DNA of 64,000 nucleotides from Streptomyces californicus (GTDB lineage: Bacteria > Actinomycetota > Actinomycetes > Streptomycetales > Streptomycetaceae): positions 124,001 to 188,000 of the forward strand of contig NZ_JNZZ01000003.1 of assembly GCF_000717645.1 (NCBI RefSeq). Reading direction: 5' to 3'. Shown one piece after another: positions 1 to 8,440 of this stretch. Under the pieces are notes generated by a model. That model did no database searches. It saw nothing but the letters and a program-made list of their open reading frames with translations, and was not told where the DNA came from. The number at the start of each line of letters is the position of its first letter. Position 1 is the first letter of the stretch. The position numbers and the translations under genes were made by a program.

Positions 1-441
1 CGTGGCCGTACGGCTGGTCAGCGCGGAGCGCAGCTCCGTGTCGGAGCCGACGATCCGGCTGAACCGGAACAGCTCGTCCTCGACGTCGTCGAGGCGTCCG
101 CCGCGCTGGGCCGCGGTGAGGTCGGCGGTGTTCGCCAGCTCCTCGACCGAGTCCACCAGGTCGCGCGAGCGCGACCAGCGGGATCGGACGAGTCCGGAGA
201 CCAGGTCGACGGTCTCGCCGCCGACCTGTCCGCCGAGCAGCCGCGCGGCCAGTTCGGCCTTGCTCTCGCCGCTCTGGGCCGGGTCGGTGAGAACCCGGCG
301 CAGGGATACTTCGCGGTCGAGCAGTGCGGTGACCGACGCCAGCTCCTCGGCGAGCTTCGCCGCGTCGACCGACGTGTTGTCGGTCAGCGCGTCGAGACGC
401 TCGCGTGCGGCGGCCAGCGCTTCGCGGCTCGCGCCGTTCAT
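1..441 (-). CDS. atpH: ATP synthase F1 delta subunit (3' part lost at window edge)
   Basis: Delta subunit (OSCP type), which joins the F1 head to the b-subunit stalk at the inner face of the membrane. The visible 147 residues begin MNGASREALAAARERLD and are helical and charged, with the 'DREVSLRRVLTDPAQSGE' type segment of this family. The C-terminal part lies beyond base 1; Streptomyces homologues are about 270 residues. The start ATG overlaps the stop of atpF (ATGA), so the two are translationally coupled. Identification rests on the atpI-B-E-F-H order as well as sequence character. Confidence 0.93.
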   Translation of the reverse strand, partial: MNGASREALAAARERLDALTDNTSVDAAKLAEELASVTALLDREVSLRRVLTDPAQSGESKAELAARLLGGQVGGETVDLVSGLVRSRWSRSRDLVDSVEELANTADLTAAQRGGRLDDVEDELFRFSRIVGSDTELRSALTSRTAT

Positions 442-974
442 CGGGCCGCCTCGGCCTTCGCCTCGAGCTCGTCGAGGAACCGGTCGACGGTGCCGCTCTG
501 CCGGGCGTGGTCCTGGAGGGACTCGCCGACGAGCTTGCCGGCCAGGTCGGTGGCGAGCTTGCCCACGTCCTGACGCAGCGCCGAGGCGGCGGCCTTGCGG
601 TCGGCCTCGATCTGGGTGTGGCCCGCGGCGATGATCTCCTCGCGCTGGCGCTGACCCTCCGCCTTCATCTCCTGGATGATGACGGCACCCTGCTCCTGCG
701 CCTCCTGGCGCAGACGGGCGGCCTCGTGACGGGCCTCCGCCAGCTGGGCCTTGTACTGCTCAAGAACGCTCTGCGCCTCGGTCTGAGCCGCCTCGGCCTT
801 CTCGATACCACCTTCGATCGCCTCGCGACGCTCGTCCAGGGCCTTGTTGATGGCCGGGAGGAGCTTCTTGTAGAAGACGAAGAAGACAATGCTGAAGCAG
901 ATCAGGCCGATGACAATCTCGGGCCAGACCGGCCACAGCGGTGACTGCGGCTCCTCTGCTGCCAAGTGCAACAT
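438..974 (-). CDS. atpF: ATP synthase F0 b subunit
   Basis: Peripheral stalk subunit of the F0 sector. 178 residues: one N-terminal membrane segment (about residues 19-38, EIVIGLICFSIVFFVFYKKL) followed by a long charged helix rich in Glu, Ala, Gln and Arg that forms the dimeric coiled coil. Length is normal for actinobacteria. AAAGG precedes the ATG. Lies 41 bp after atpE and overlaps atpH by 4 bp. Confidence 0.96.
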   Translation of the reverse strand: MLHLAAEEPQSPLWPVWPEIVIGLICFSIVFFVFYKKLLPAINKALDERREAIEGGIEKAEAAQTEAQSVLEQYKAQLAEARHEAARLRQEAQEQGAVIIQEMKAEGQRQREEIIAAGHTQIEADRKAAASALRQDVGKLATDLAGKLVGESLQDHARQSGTVDRFLDELEAKAEAAR

Positions 975-1015
975 GGTGGACCTTTCGTCGAAAACGTATC
1001 GTCAGGTCGCCTGGA

Positions 1016-1300
<285 letters not shown>

Positions 1301-1332
1301 CTAGGGGTGTCCGGGTGGTGACCCGGGTGTCC

Positions 1333-2148
1333 TCAGTGCGCTTCTTCGAGCGCCTGGGACAAGTACGTGGCGGTCAGCACGGTGAACACGTAGGCCTGGA
1401 GCGCCTGGATGAACATCTCGAAGACGGTCAGGGCCAGGGTCACGGCGAACGACGCGGTGGCGTAGACGGTGCCGAGCACGGTGCCGAGCATGTACCAGGT
1501 CGCGATCGTGAAGACCAGGATCAGGATGTGGCCGGCGAACATGTTCGCGAAGAGTCGGACCGCCAGCGTGAAGGGGCGCACGAAGATGTTCGAGACGAAC
1601 TCGATCGGCGTCAGGATCACGTAGATCGGCTTGGGCAGGCCGCTGGGTACGCACAGGTTGCGGATGCCGCCGACGAAGCCGTTGCTGCGGAAGGTCACCG
1701 TCATGTAGACGACCCAGACCAGCAGGGCCAGTCCGACCGGGTACGCGATGAGCGAGCTGACCGGGAACTGCGCGATCGGGATGATCGCCCAGAGGTTCAG
1801 CATCCAGACGAAGAAGAACAGCGACACCAGCAGCGGGACGAAGGGCTCGCCCTTCTTGCCGATGATCTCCTTGGCGATGCCCCGGTGGACGAAGTCGTAG
1901 AGCGTCTCGGCGATCATCTGGAGCTTGCCGGGAACGACCTTGGGCTTGGAGAAGCCGGCCCAGAACAGCGCCAGGATGGCGAACGTCCCGATGATCGCGA
2001 GCAGCATCGGCTTGTTGAACTCGACGGGACCGATCGAGAAGATCGGGTCGAAGATGAACGACCACGCGCTCGGGGCTGGGAATCCGCACGAGCCCTGGAA
2101 CAGGTGGCAGTCAACCTCGAAGGCGAGCGTCTGGGCGTCAGCAGTCAC
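1333..2148 (-). CDS. atpB: ATP synthase F0 a subunit
   Basis: Membrane stator of the proton channel. Multi-spanning protein; the segment TLAVRLFANMFAGH has the essential Arg that faces the c-ring Glu. Start choice: an ATG at 2166 opens the frame, but a clean Shine-Dalgarno (AGAAGGAGC) lies inside that extension, about six bases before a GTG at 2148. The GTG gives the N-terminus VTADAQTLAFEVDCHLF, which fits Streptomyces AtpB as I recall it. I therefore use GTG (271 aa); the ATG form would be 277 aa. The 218 bp upstream, up to atpI, show no gene. Confidence 0.95.
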   Translation of the reverse strand: MTADAQTLAFEVDCHLFQGSCGFPAPSAWSFIFDPIFSIGPVEFNKPMLLAIIGTFAILALFWAGFSKPKVVPGKLQMIAETLYDFVHRGIAKEIIGKKGEPFVPLLVSLFFFVWMLNLWAIIPIAQFPVSSLIAYPVGLALLVWVVYMTVTFRSNGFVGGIRNLCVPSGLPKPIYVILTPIEFVSNIFVRPFTLAVRLFANMFAGHILILVFTIATWYMLGTVLGTVYATASFAVTLALTVFEMFIQALQAYVFTVLTATYLSQALEEAH

Positions 2149-2366
2149 CAGGAGCTCCTTCTGCATGGCGCATGGATACGGCTACCTCGTTGTATCGGAG
2201 CGGCTGGCAGCCGCAGGTCGGCACCGGACTGGTTCTTACGGGGAGGAGGCGGCGGCCGGGCCCGAAGCCTCGCGATGTATCAGGCGACAGCCGTGTTGTC
2301 CGCGCCCGCAGTACCGCAACCGAGACCGGACGATAGCAGCATGTCGAACAGGGCTTTATCCCGGCC

Positions 2367-2807
2367 CTACTGGTCATGCTTCCCCTCGGTTCCGCCCGGG
2401 GTCTTCCGGCCGTCCGCCTCCGGATCGACGTACGGGGTCTTGCTCCTGGCGTGCAGCACGGTCTGCGTGACGATCCACGCGATCACCGAGACGACCAACG
2501 TGAGGGCGAAGACCTGGAGGTCGAAGAGAGTGGTGTCCCTGATGGCCATGATCAGGCCGAGCAGGACCACCAGCTGGACCGAGTAGACCAGCAGCCCCAT
2601 GCCCTGGAAGAGGTGCGGCATCGACTTGGCGACCCACTGCAGCGCGAGCTGTCCGAGGGCCATGAAGAGAATGACCACCACGCAGCCTACGACGGCGCCG
2701 ATCGCCCCCTTGCCGCCGACGACGAGCCCGCCGACAAGCGTGGCGACGGCTCCCACCGCGGCGGGGGGTGTGGCGATGCGCAGTACTTCGCGCATGTCGG
2801 ACTGCAT
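2367..2807 (-). CDS. atpI: AtpI-like membrane protein at head of ATP synthase operon
   Basis: 146-residue membrane protein with about four hydrophobic segments (VGAVATLVGGLVVGGKGAIGAVVG, VVILFMALGQLALQ, LLVYSVQLVVLLGLIM, VFALTLVVSVIAWIV) and a charged C-terminal tail. It sits where atpI is found in Streptomyces atp operons. AtpI proteins are thought to help c-ring assembly or Mg2+ supply, but that role is family knowledge and sequence conservation is low. The assignment is mainly positional. Confidence 0.8.
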   Translation of the reverse strand: MQSDMREVLRIATPPAAVGAVATLVGGLVVGGKGAIGAVVGCVVVILFMALGQLALQWVAKSMPHLFQGMGLLVYSVQLVVLLGLIMAIRDTTLFDLQVFALTLVVSVIAWIVTQTVLHARSKTPYVDPEADGRKTPGGTEGKHDQ

Positions 2808-2934
2808 GGCGGCAGCTCCACTGGTCTTGGGGAGGAATGGGGCGTCGTCATGGACGAGCGTAGGCCCGGTCCGCGAGGCGGTTTCCGGGCCAATGGACCG
2901 TCCTACCAGGGTCCTTCGGCTCCGTCACCGGGTC

Positions 2935-2980
2935 TCGTGAACGGTATCACAAACTATTTGATGAGGTCTTTACCTCAAAG
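2935..2980 (-). promoter_or_regulatory. Candidate atp operon promoter with Rex-like operator
   Basis: A locally AT-richer stretch upstream of atpI. On the minus strand TTGAGG, 16 bases, then TAGTTT could be -35/-10. Just after the -10 lies TTGTGATACCGTTCACGA (2935-2952), which matches the Rex consensus TTGTGAA-N4-TTCACAA at 12 of 14 fixed positions. Rex is the NADH/NAD+-sensing repressor of respiratory genes in Streptomyces. A second inverted repeat, TGAGGT-CTTT-ACCTCA, overlaps the -35 region. Promoter and binding are inferred from pattern only. Confidence 0.55.
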
Positions 2981-3072
2981 GTGTGCCAACTGTCACACAT
3001 GAGAGTTAATCCGCGCGTGTGTGCACGACAAGCGGTCGCAATGTCTGGTAATGCACCAGGACTTCCGAAACG

Positions 3073-4449
3073 TCAACGCGACGAATCGGCGGAACGGCGA
3101 TCGGAGAGACGCGAACGGGGGCCGATCGCGGTAGCGCCGTTGACGCCGGAGACGCCGACCGCCACCGGGGCCCGTTCGGCGCTCTCCTCGCCCATCCGAG
3201 CGTCCCGCGCGCCCTGTTGGTCCCCGGAGGTCGCGGCCGCCGTCTCCCCCTCGTACGCGGGAGCGGGGGCCTCCTCCTCCGGCCGGCGGTAGCGCGGCGG
3301 CACGAAGCGGTTGGCCCAGTGCGGGGCGCGCGGGGTGAACCGGGGCATCAGCAGCAGGACCAGGCCCGCCGCGCTCGCCGCCACGATGACGAACACGATC
3401 CACGAGGAGGCGGCGTGGACCGAGTAGCCGACGGTGCCGAAGGCGATCAGCGCCGACCAGAAGTACATGATCAGCACGGCCCGGCTGTGCGAGTGGCCGA
3501 TCTCCAGCAGCCGGTGGTGCAGGTGGCCCCGGTCGGCGGCGAACGGCGACTGGCCGTTCCAGGTGCGCCGGACGATGGCCAGCACCAGGTCGGCGGCCGG
3601 GATGGCGATGATCGTCAGCGGCAGCACCAGCGGGATGAAGACCGGGAACATCGCGTGGGTCGCCCCGCGCTCGCTGCCCTCGAAGAAGATCTGCAGGTTG
3701 TCCGGGTCGACCTGGCCGGTGATCGAGATCGCGCCCGCCGCCAGCACCAGGCCGATCAGCATCGACCCCGAGTCGCCCATGAAGATCCGCGCCGGATGCA
3801 TGTTGTGCGGCAGGAACCCCAGGCACATGCCCATCAGGATCGCCGCGAAGAGCGTCGCGGGGGCCGCCGCCTCGATGCCGTACCCCATCCAGAGGCGGTA
3901 GGCGTACAGGAAGAACGCCGCCGACGCGATGCACACCATGCCCGCCGCGAGCCCGTCCAGGCCGTCGACGAAGTTGACCGCGTTGATCGTGATGACGACC
4001 AGCGCCACCGTGAGCAGGGTGCCCTGCCACTGGGTGAGGGCGACCGTGCCGACGCCGGGGATCGGCAGCCACAGGATCGTCAGGCCCTGGATGACCATGA
4101 CGGCGGCGGCGATCATCTGGCCGCCGAGCTTGATCAGGGCGTCGATCTCGAACTTGTCGTCGAGGACGCCGATCAGCCAGATCAGCGCGGCCCCCGAGAG
4201 CAACGCCCGTGGTTCGTCGGAGAGTTGGAAAACGCTCTGCAGGTTGAAGAGGTGGTCCGCGACGATCAGCCCCGCGCACAGTCCGCCGAACATCGCGATG
4301 CCGCCGAGCCGGGGAGTCGGTTCCCGGTGGACGTCGCGGGCGCGGATCGCGGGCATCGCCCCGACCGCGATGGCGAACTTCCGCACCGGTCCCGTCAGCA
4401 GATAGGTCACCGCCGCCGTGACGCAGAGCGTCAGCAGGTAATCACGCAC
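3073..4449 (-). CDS. MraY/WecA-family undecaprenyl-phosphate sugar-1-phosphate transferase
   Basis: Polytopic enzyme that moves a sugar-1-phosphate (probably GlcNAc-1-P) from a UDP-sugar to undecaprenyl phosphate, starting cell-wall glycopolymer synthesis. Seen: REPTPRLGGIAMF near the N-terminus, the acidic GVLDDKFEID motif, NAVNFVDGLDGLAAG, and a HLHHRLLEIGHSH loop, all family signatures. About ten or eleven membrane segments, and a Pro/Glu/Ala-rich cytoplasmic tail of about 80 residues. I use the GTG at 4449 (MRDYLLTL, with GGGGCAG upstream); a GTG at 4461 is possible. It precedes atpI by about 265 bp. WecA/TagO-like rather than MraY itself, because mraY normally sits in the dcw cluster. 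Confidence 0.9.
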   Translation of the reverse strand: MRDYLLTLCVTAAVTYLLTGPVRKFAIAVGAMPAIRARDVHREPTPRLGGIAMFGGLCAGLIVADHLFNLQSVFQLSDEPRALLSGAALIWLIGVLDDKFEIDALIKLGGQMIAAAVMVIQGLTILWLPIPGVGTVALTQWQGTLLTVALVVITINAVNFVDGLDGLAAGMVCIASAAFFLYAYRLWMGYGIEAAAPATLFAAILMGMCLGFLPHNMHPARIFMGDSGSMLIGLVLAAGAISITGQVDPDNLQIFFEGSERGATHAMFPVFIPLVLPLTIIAIPAADLVLAIVRRTWNGQSPFAADRGHLHHRLLEIGHSHSRAVLIMYFWSALIAFGTVGYSVHAASSWIVFVIVAASAAGLVLLLMPRFTPRAPHWANRFVPPRYRRPEEEAPAPAYEGETAAATSGDQQGARDARMGEESAERAPVAVGVSGVNGATAIGPRSRLSDRRSADSSR

Positions 4450-4544
4450 AGGCTGCCCCACAGAACTCGCCGACTGTCCAAAGCCCTCACCCTAGTCTCT
4501 GGAAAGGACTCCACGTCACGGGTGATGGTTGCACAGCCCCGGTA

Positions 4545-4580
4545 CTCCCCGGAGGCGGCGGAGTCCTCCGCTCCGGGGAG
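4545..4580 (-). terminator. Stem-loop after glyA (first copy)
   Basis: Inverted repeat CTCCCCGGAG (4545-4554) with CTCCGGGGAG (4571-4580), enclosing a smaller CGGAG/CTCCG hairpin, just past the stop of the first glyA. No clear U-tract, as is common in high-GC genomes. Confidence 0.55.
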
Positions 4581-4591
4581 CGCCGGGGCCG

Positions 4592-5881
4592 CTACGCCGG
4601 GTAGGGAGGATGGCGGGCGGCCAGTTCCCGGACCTCCGCCGCGATCGCCCGCGGGTCGCCCGACCGCCGTACGGCCGCCCCGGCCAGGGCCGCGATCCGG
4701 GCCATGTCCCCGTCGTCCATCCCCCGGGTCGTGACGGCCGCCGTGCCCAGCCGGATGCCCCTCCCCTCCCCGTACGGCAGGGCGCAGGTGTCCAGGACCA
4801 GGCCGGCCGCCGCCAGCCGCTCCCGCGCGGTGCGGCCGTCGACGCCGAGCGGGGCCGGGTCCGCGACGACGAGGTGGGTGTCCGTGCCGCCGGTGACCAC
4901 CTCGAACCCCTCGGCCTCCAGTCCGGCGGCGAGCACCCGGGCGTGCGCGACGACCTGGTGGGCGTAGTAGGTGTACGCGGGGGTCGCGGCCTCCCCGAAC
5001 GCGACGGCCTTCGCCGCCACCGTGTGCATCTGCGCGCCGCCCTGGGTGAAGGGGAACACCGCCCGGTCGATCCGCCCGGCCAGCTCCGCGCCGCACAGGA
5101 TCATGCCGCCGCGCGGTCCGCGCAGCACCTTGTGCGTGGTGGCGCAGACGACGTCGGCGTACGGCACCGGGTTCGGCGCCGCTCCCCCGGCGATCAGCCC
5201 CATCGGGTGCGCGGCGTCGACGACGAGGTACGCGCCGACCTCGTCGGCGATCTCCCGGAACAGCGCGTAGTCCGGGTGGCGGGGAGCGGAGATGGAGCCG
5301 CAGACGATGGCCTTGGGGCGGCGGGCGCGGGCCAGGGCGCGGAGCCGGGGGTAGTCGATGAGCCCCGTTTCGGGGTCGGTCCCGTAGCCGGTGAAGTCGA
5401 ACCAGCGGCCGGAGAAGTTGCCCGGCGCCCCGTGCGTGAGGTGTCCCCCGTGGGCCAGGTCCATCGCGAGCACGGTGTCGCCGGGGCGCAGCAGCGCGGC
5501 GTAGGCGGCGAGGACGGCGGAGGAGCCGGAGTGCGGCTGGACGTTGGCGTGTTCGGCGCCGAAGAGGGCGGTGGCCCGGGTGACGGCGATGCGCTCGGCG
5601 GCGTCCGCGTACGCGCAGCCGCCGTGGTGGCGGGCGCCCGGGTACCCCTCGGCGTACTTGTTGGCGAGCGGGGAGCCGAGGGCGGCGAGGACGGCGGGCG
5701 AGGCGAAGTTCTCGGCGGCGACGAGTTGGAGCGTGCCCGCCTGCCGGTCCCGCTCCGCGAGCAGCACCGCGGCGATCTCCGGGTCCTGGCGGAGCAGGGC
5801 GCCGGCGTCCTGGGGCAGGGTGTCGGGGCGGTCGGGCGCGGACGGCGCGGCCAGGGGGGCGGCGGGCGTGGTGACCGGCAT
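4592..5881 (-). CDS. glyA: Serine hydroxymethyltransferase (first of two copies)
   Basis: PLP enzyme that interconverts serine and glycine and loads tetrahydrofolate with a one-carbon unit. 429 residues. Seen: LVAAENFASPAVLAALGSPLANKYAEGYPG near the N-terminus and the PLP lysine in ADVVCATTHKVLRGPRGG. It is clearly a different copy from the gene at 22740-24050 (LIPSENYVS there), and its N-terminal extension is Ala/Pro-rich. Its upstream DNA shows no ZTP riboswitch. Likely transcribed with the ptp homologue and tsaC upstream, although about 300 bp of repeat-rich DNA lies between. A specialised substrate is possible given the divergence. Confidence 0.92.
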   Translation of the reverse strand: MPVTTPAAPLAAPSAPDRPDTLPQDAGALLRQDPEIAAVLLAERDRQAGTLQLVAAENFASPAVLAALGSPLANKYAEGYPGARHHGGCAYADAAERIAVTRATALFGAEHANVQPHSGSSAVLAAYAALLRPGDTVLAMDLAHGGHLTHGAPGNFSGRWFDFTGYGTDPETGLIDYPRLRALARARRPKAIVCGSISAPRHPDYALFREIADEVGAYLVVDAAHPMGLIAGGAAPNPVPYADVVCATTHKVLRGPRGGMILCGAELAGRIDRAVFPFTQGGAQMHTVAAKAVAFGEAATPAYTYYAHQVVAHARVLAAGLEAEGFEVVTGGTDTHLVVADPAPLGVDGRTARERLAAAGLVLDTCALPYGEGRGIRLGTAAVTTRGMDDGDMARIAALAGAAVRRSGDPRAIAAEVRELAARHPPYPA

Positions 5882-5981
5882 GGTGCGGCTCCGGGCCTGG
5901 GGGCGGGTGCGCCGGGAAGGGGTACCGGCTCAGCTCCAATGTAGGCCGGGGCGGGGCGGCGTGCCCGTTGGTGCGGGGCCC

Positions 5982-6215
5982 GTACGCCGGTCGGCGCACC
6001 GGGGCGCGCGGGCCGGGCGCGTACGCCGGTGGGCGCGGCGCGTACCCCGGTCGCGGGGCAGCGCGTGCGGCGGGCGTACGCCGGCTCGGTGCGCCGCGTG
6101 GACCCCGGGCGCGGGAGAGCGCGTGCGGCGGGCGTACGCCGGTCAGTGCGGCGCGTACAACCCGGTCAGCACGCCGCGTGTACGCCGGTCAGTGCGGCGC
6201 GTGGACCCCGGTGAG
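5982..6215. repeat. Degenerate GC-rich tandem repeats overlapping the 3' end of the ptp homologue
   Basis: Imperfect copies of a unit like GTACGCCGGTCAGTGCGGCG recur at about 5982, 6021, 6076, 6135 and 6181. The last runs into the stop codon and final codons of the ptp-like gene. Related partial units (GTGCGGCGCGTGGACCCCGG) lie between them. They fill most of the 307-bp gap to the first glyA. I see no coding sense in them. Confidence 0.75.
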
Positions 6216-6830
6216 CGCCGTGACGACGGGGTCGAGCGCCTGGTTGATCTCGTCGCCGATGGAGCGGAAGAAGGTGATGGGGGCGCCGTACGGGTCGTAG
6301 ACCTCGTCCGCCTCGGCGGTCGGGGCGAGCAGCCAGCCGCGCAGTGCGGCGGCGGCGCGCACCAGGGCGCGGGCGCGCTCGACGACGCCCTCGTCGAGCG
6401 GGTCGGGCAGGGTGGCCGGGTCGATCGCCCGGACCAGCCGGGTGAACTCCTTGAGCGTGAAGGTTCGCAGCCCCGCGGAATGGCCCATGGAGATGACCTG
6501 GGCGCGGTGGTCGCGGGTGGCGGTGAGCACGAGGTCGGCGCGGATGACGTGCTCGTCCAGCAGCTCCCGGCCGACGAAGCCGGTGGCGTCCGCGCCGAAG
6601 TCGGCGAGGACGACCTCGGCGTTGGCCTCCATGGGGGCGCCCTCGTGGCCCCAGGTGCCCGCGCTCTCCACGATGAGGCCGCCGCTGAGCGGGTCGCCGA
6701 GGCGGTCCACCAGGGCGTGGCGGGTCAGCCGCTCGGTGATGGGCGAGCGGCAGACGTTGCCGGTGCTGACGTGGAGGATGCGGAAGGTGTCGGTCCGCCC
6801 CGCTATGCCACGCCCCTCGGGGGCGGTCAA
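6189..6830 (-). CDS. Low-molecular-weight tyrosine phosphatase homologue with Cys-to-Ser at the nucleophile
   Basis: 213 residues, starting at a TTG that overlaps the stop of tsaC (TTGA). The fold signature is clear: ILHVSTGNVCRSPITERL aligns with the LMW-PTP P-loop V-C-x-G-N-x-C-R-S, and VYDPYGAPI matches the general-acid loop. However, the first Cys, which is the catalytic nucleophile, reads AGC (Ser22) in the DNA at 6765-6767; the second Cys and the Arg remain. By family knowledge this should abolish phosphatase chemistry, so it may bind phosphotyrosine or arginine-phosphate ligands instead. Neighbours are tsaC upstream and glyA downstream. Confidence 0.88.
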   Translation of the reverse strand: MTAPEGRGIAGRTDTFRILHVSTGNVCRSPITERLTRHALVDRLGDPLSGGLIVESAGTWGHEGAPMEANAEVVLADFGADATGFVGRELLDEHVIRADLVLTATRDHRAQVISMGHSAGLRTFTLKEFTRLVRAIDPATLPDPLDEGVVERARALVRAAAALRGWLLAPTAEADEVYDPYGAPITFFRSIGDEINQALDPVVTALTGVHAPH

Positions 6831-7474
6831 TTGGCCACCTCGAGGTCGGGGACCACCTTGCGCAGCTCCTCCGCGGAGAGGGCGCCGGCGCGCAGCAGGA
6901 CCGGGGTGGCGCCGGTGACGTCGACGATGGAGGACGGCACGATGCCGGGCGTCGGCCCGCCGTCGAGGTAGACGGAGACGGAGTCGCCGAGCATGCCCTG
7001 GGCGGCGTCGCAGTCCTCGGGGGCGGGGTGCCCGGTGAGGTTGGCGCTGGAGACGGCCATCGGGCCGACCTCGGTGAGCAGTTCGATGGCGACCGGGTGC
7101 AGCGGCATCCGGATGGCGACCGTGCCCCGGGTGTCCCCGAGGTCCCACTGGAGGGAGGGCTGGTGCCGGGCGACGAGGGTGAGGGCGCCGGGCCAGAAGG
7201 CGTCGACGAGCTCCCACGCCTCCTCGGAGAAGTCGGTGACCAGCCCGTGCAGGGTGTTCGGGGAGCCGATCAGGACGGGGGTGGGCATGTTGCGGCCCCG
7301 CCCCTTGGCGTCCAGCAGGTCCGCGACGGCCTCCGGGGTGAAGGCGTCCGCACCGATCCCGTACACGGTGTCGGTGGGCAGCACGACCAGTTCGCCCCGG
7401 CGGACGGCCGATGCGGCCTCGCGCAGGCCGGTGGCCCGGTCGGTGGCGTCGTTGCAGTCGTATCGCCGAGCCAT
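6827..7474 (-). CDS. tsaC: L-threonylcarbamoyladenylate synthase (Sua5/YrdC/YwlC)
   Basis: Makes threonylcarbamoyl-AMP from threonine, bicarbonate and ATP, the first step of t6A37 modification in tRNAs that read ANN codons. 215 residues. Seen: GELVVLPTDTVYGIGADAF at the N-terminus, KGRGRNMPTPVLIGS, and SSANLTGHPAP, all YrdC-domain hallmarks. It is the short form with only a brief C-terminal extension, not the full Sua5 domain. AGGAGG lies seven bases before the ATG. Downstream of prmC by 52 bp and overlapping the ptp homologue. Confidence 0.95.
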   Translation of the reverse strand: MARRYDCNDATDRATGLREAASAVRRGELVVLPTDTVYGIGADAFTPEAVADLLDAKGRGRNMPTPVLIGSPNTLHGLVTDFSEEAWELVDAFWPGALTLVARHQPSLQWDLGDTRGTVAIRMPLHPVAIELLTEVGPMAVSSANLTGHPAPEDCDAAQGMLGDSVSVYLDGGPTPGIVPSSIVDVTGATPVLLRAGALSAEELRKVVPDLEVAN

Positions 7475-7526
7475 CAGCCGGCCTCCTGGAGCGGGTGCGG
7501 GTACGGGTGGTGGTGCCGGGGGCCGG

Positions 7527-8372
7527 TCACGGCATGGCCTTGCGGGCGGTGGCGAACCGGGGTCGCTTGTTGAGGTCGGGGTGGTCGGCGGCGTCCGCCC
7601 AGCCCCGCTCCTCGGTGAAGATCCACGGGACCTGGCCGCCCTGGGTGTCGGCGTGCTCGATGACGACGAGGCCGCCGGGGCGGAGCAGGCGGTGGGCGGT
7701 GCGCTCGATGCCGCGGATCGTGTCGAGGCCGTCCTCGCCGGAGAAGAGGGCCATCTCCGGGTCGTGGTCGCGGGCCTCGGGGGCGACGTACTCCCATTCG
7801 GTGAGCGGGATGTACGGCGGGTTGGAGATGACCAGGTCGACCTGGCCGTCGAGCTCCGGGAGGGCGCTCAGGGCGTCTCCCTTGTGGACGGTGACCCTGG
7901 ACCCCTCGGCGTTCTTCCGCGTCCACCTGAGGGCGTCCTCGGAGAGCTCCACGGCGTGCACTCGGGAGCGGGGGACCTCCTGGGCCATGGCGAGCGCGAT
8001 GGCGCCCGATCCGGTGCACAGGTCGACGACGACGGGCTCGACGACGTCCATCGCGCGCACCGCGTCTATGGCCCAGCCGACGACCGACTCGGTCTCGGGC
8101 CGGGGCACGAAGACGCCGGGTCCGACCTGGAGTTCCAGGTAGCGGAAGAAGGCGCGGCCGGTGATGTGCTGGAGGGGTTCGCGGGCCTCGCGGCGGGCGA
8201 TCGTCTCCCAGTACCGGGCGTCGAAGTCGCTGTCGGGGACCGTGTGCAGCGCGCCCCGCTTCACCCCGTGGACGAAGGCCGCGAGCTCCTCGGCGTCGAA
8301 TCGCGGTGAGGGGACACCGGCGTCGGCCAGCCGCTGGGTGGCCTGGGCCACCTCGGCGAGCAGCAGGTTCAT
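7527..8372 (-). CDS. prmC: Release factor N5-glutamine methyltransferase
   Basis: SAM-dependent enzyme that methylates the Gln of the GGQ motif in release factors RF1 and RF2. 281 residues. Seen: an N-terminal helical substrate domain, then [16 protein letters not shown] (SAM motif I) and the diagnostic [10 protein letters not shown] (NPPY) that holds the target Gln. It lies 68 bp downstream of its own substrate gene prfA, the usual arrangement. Confidence 0.97.
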   Translation of the reverse strand: MNLLLAEVAQATQRLADAGVPSPRFDAEELAAFVHGVKRGALHTVPDSDFDARYWETIARREAREPLQHITGRAFFRYLELQVGPGVFVPRPETESVVGWAIDAVRAMDVVEPVVVDLCTGSGAIALAMAQEVPRSRVHAVELSEDALRWTRKNAEGSRVTVHKGDALSALPELDGQVDLVISNPPYIPLTEWEYVAPEARDHDPEMALFSGEDGLDTIRGIERTAHRLLRPGGLVVIEHADTQGGQVPWIFTEERGWADAADHPDLNKRPRFATARKAMP

Positions 8373-8440
8373 CGCGGTTCTCCGTACGGGTTACGGGTGT
8401 GCGGGGCGGTCGGTGACGGGTGTGCGGGGTCGGCGGGCGG

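Noticed and set aside
5882..6188. Possible ZTP riboswitch upstream of the first glyA
   Set aside because: Neither GACTGGCG nor CCGCCTGGGCA is present on the minus strand; only degenerate repeats are seen.
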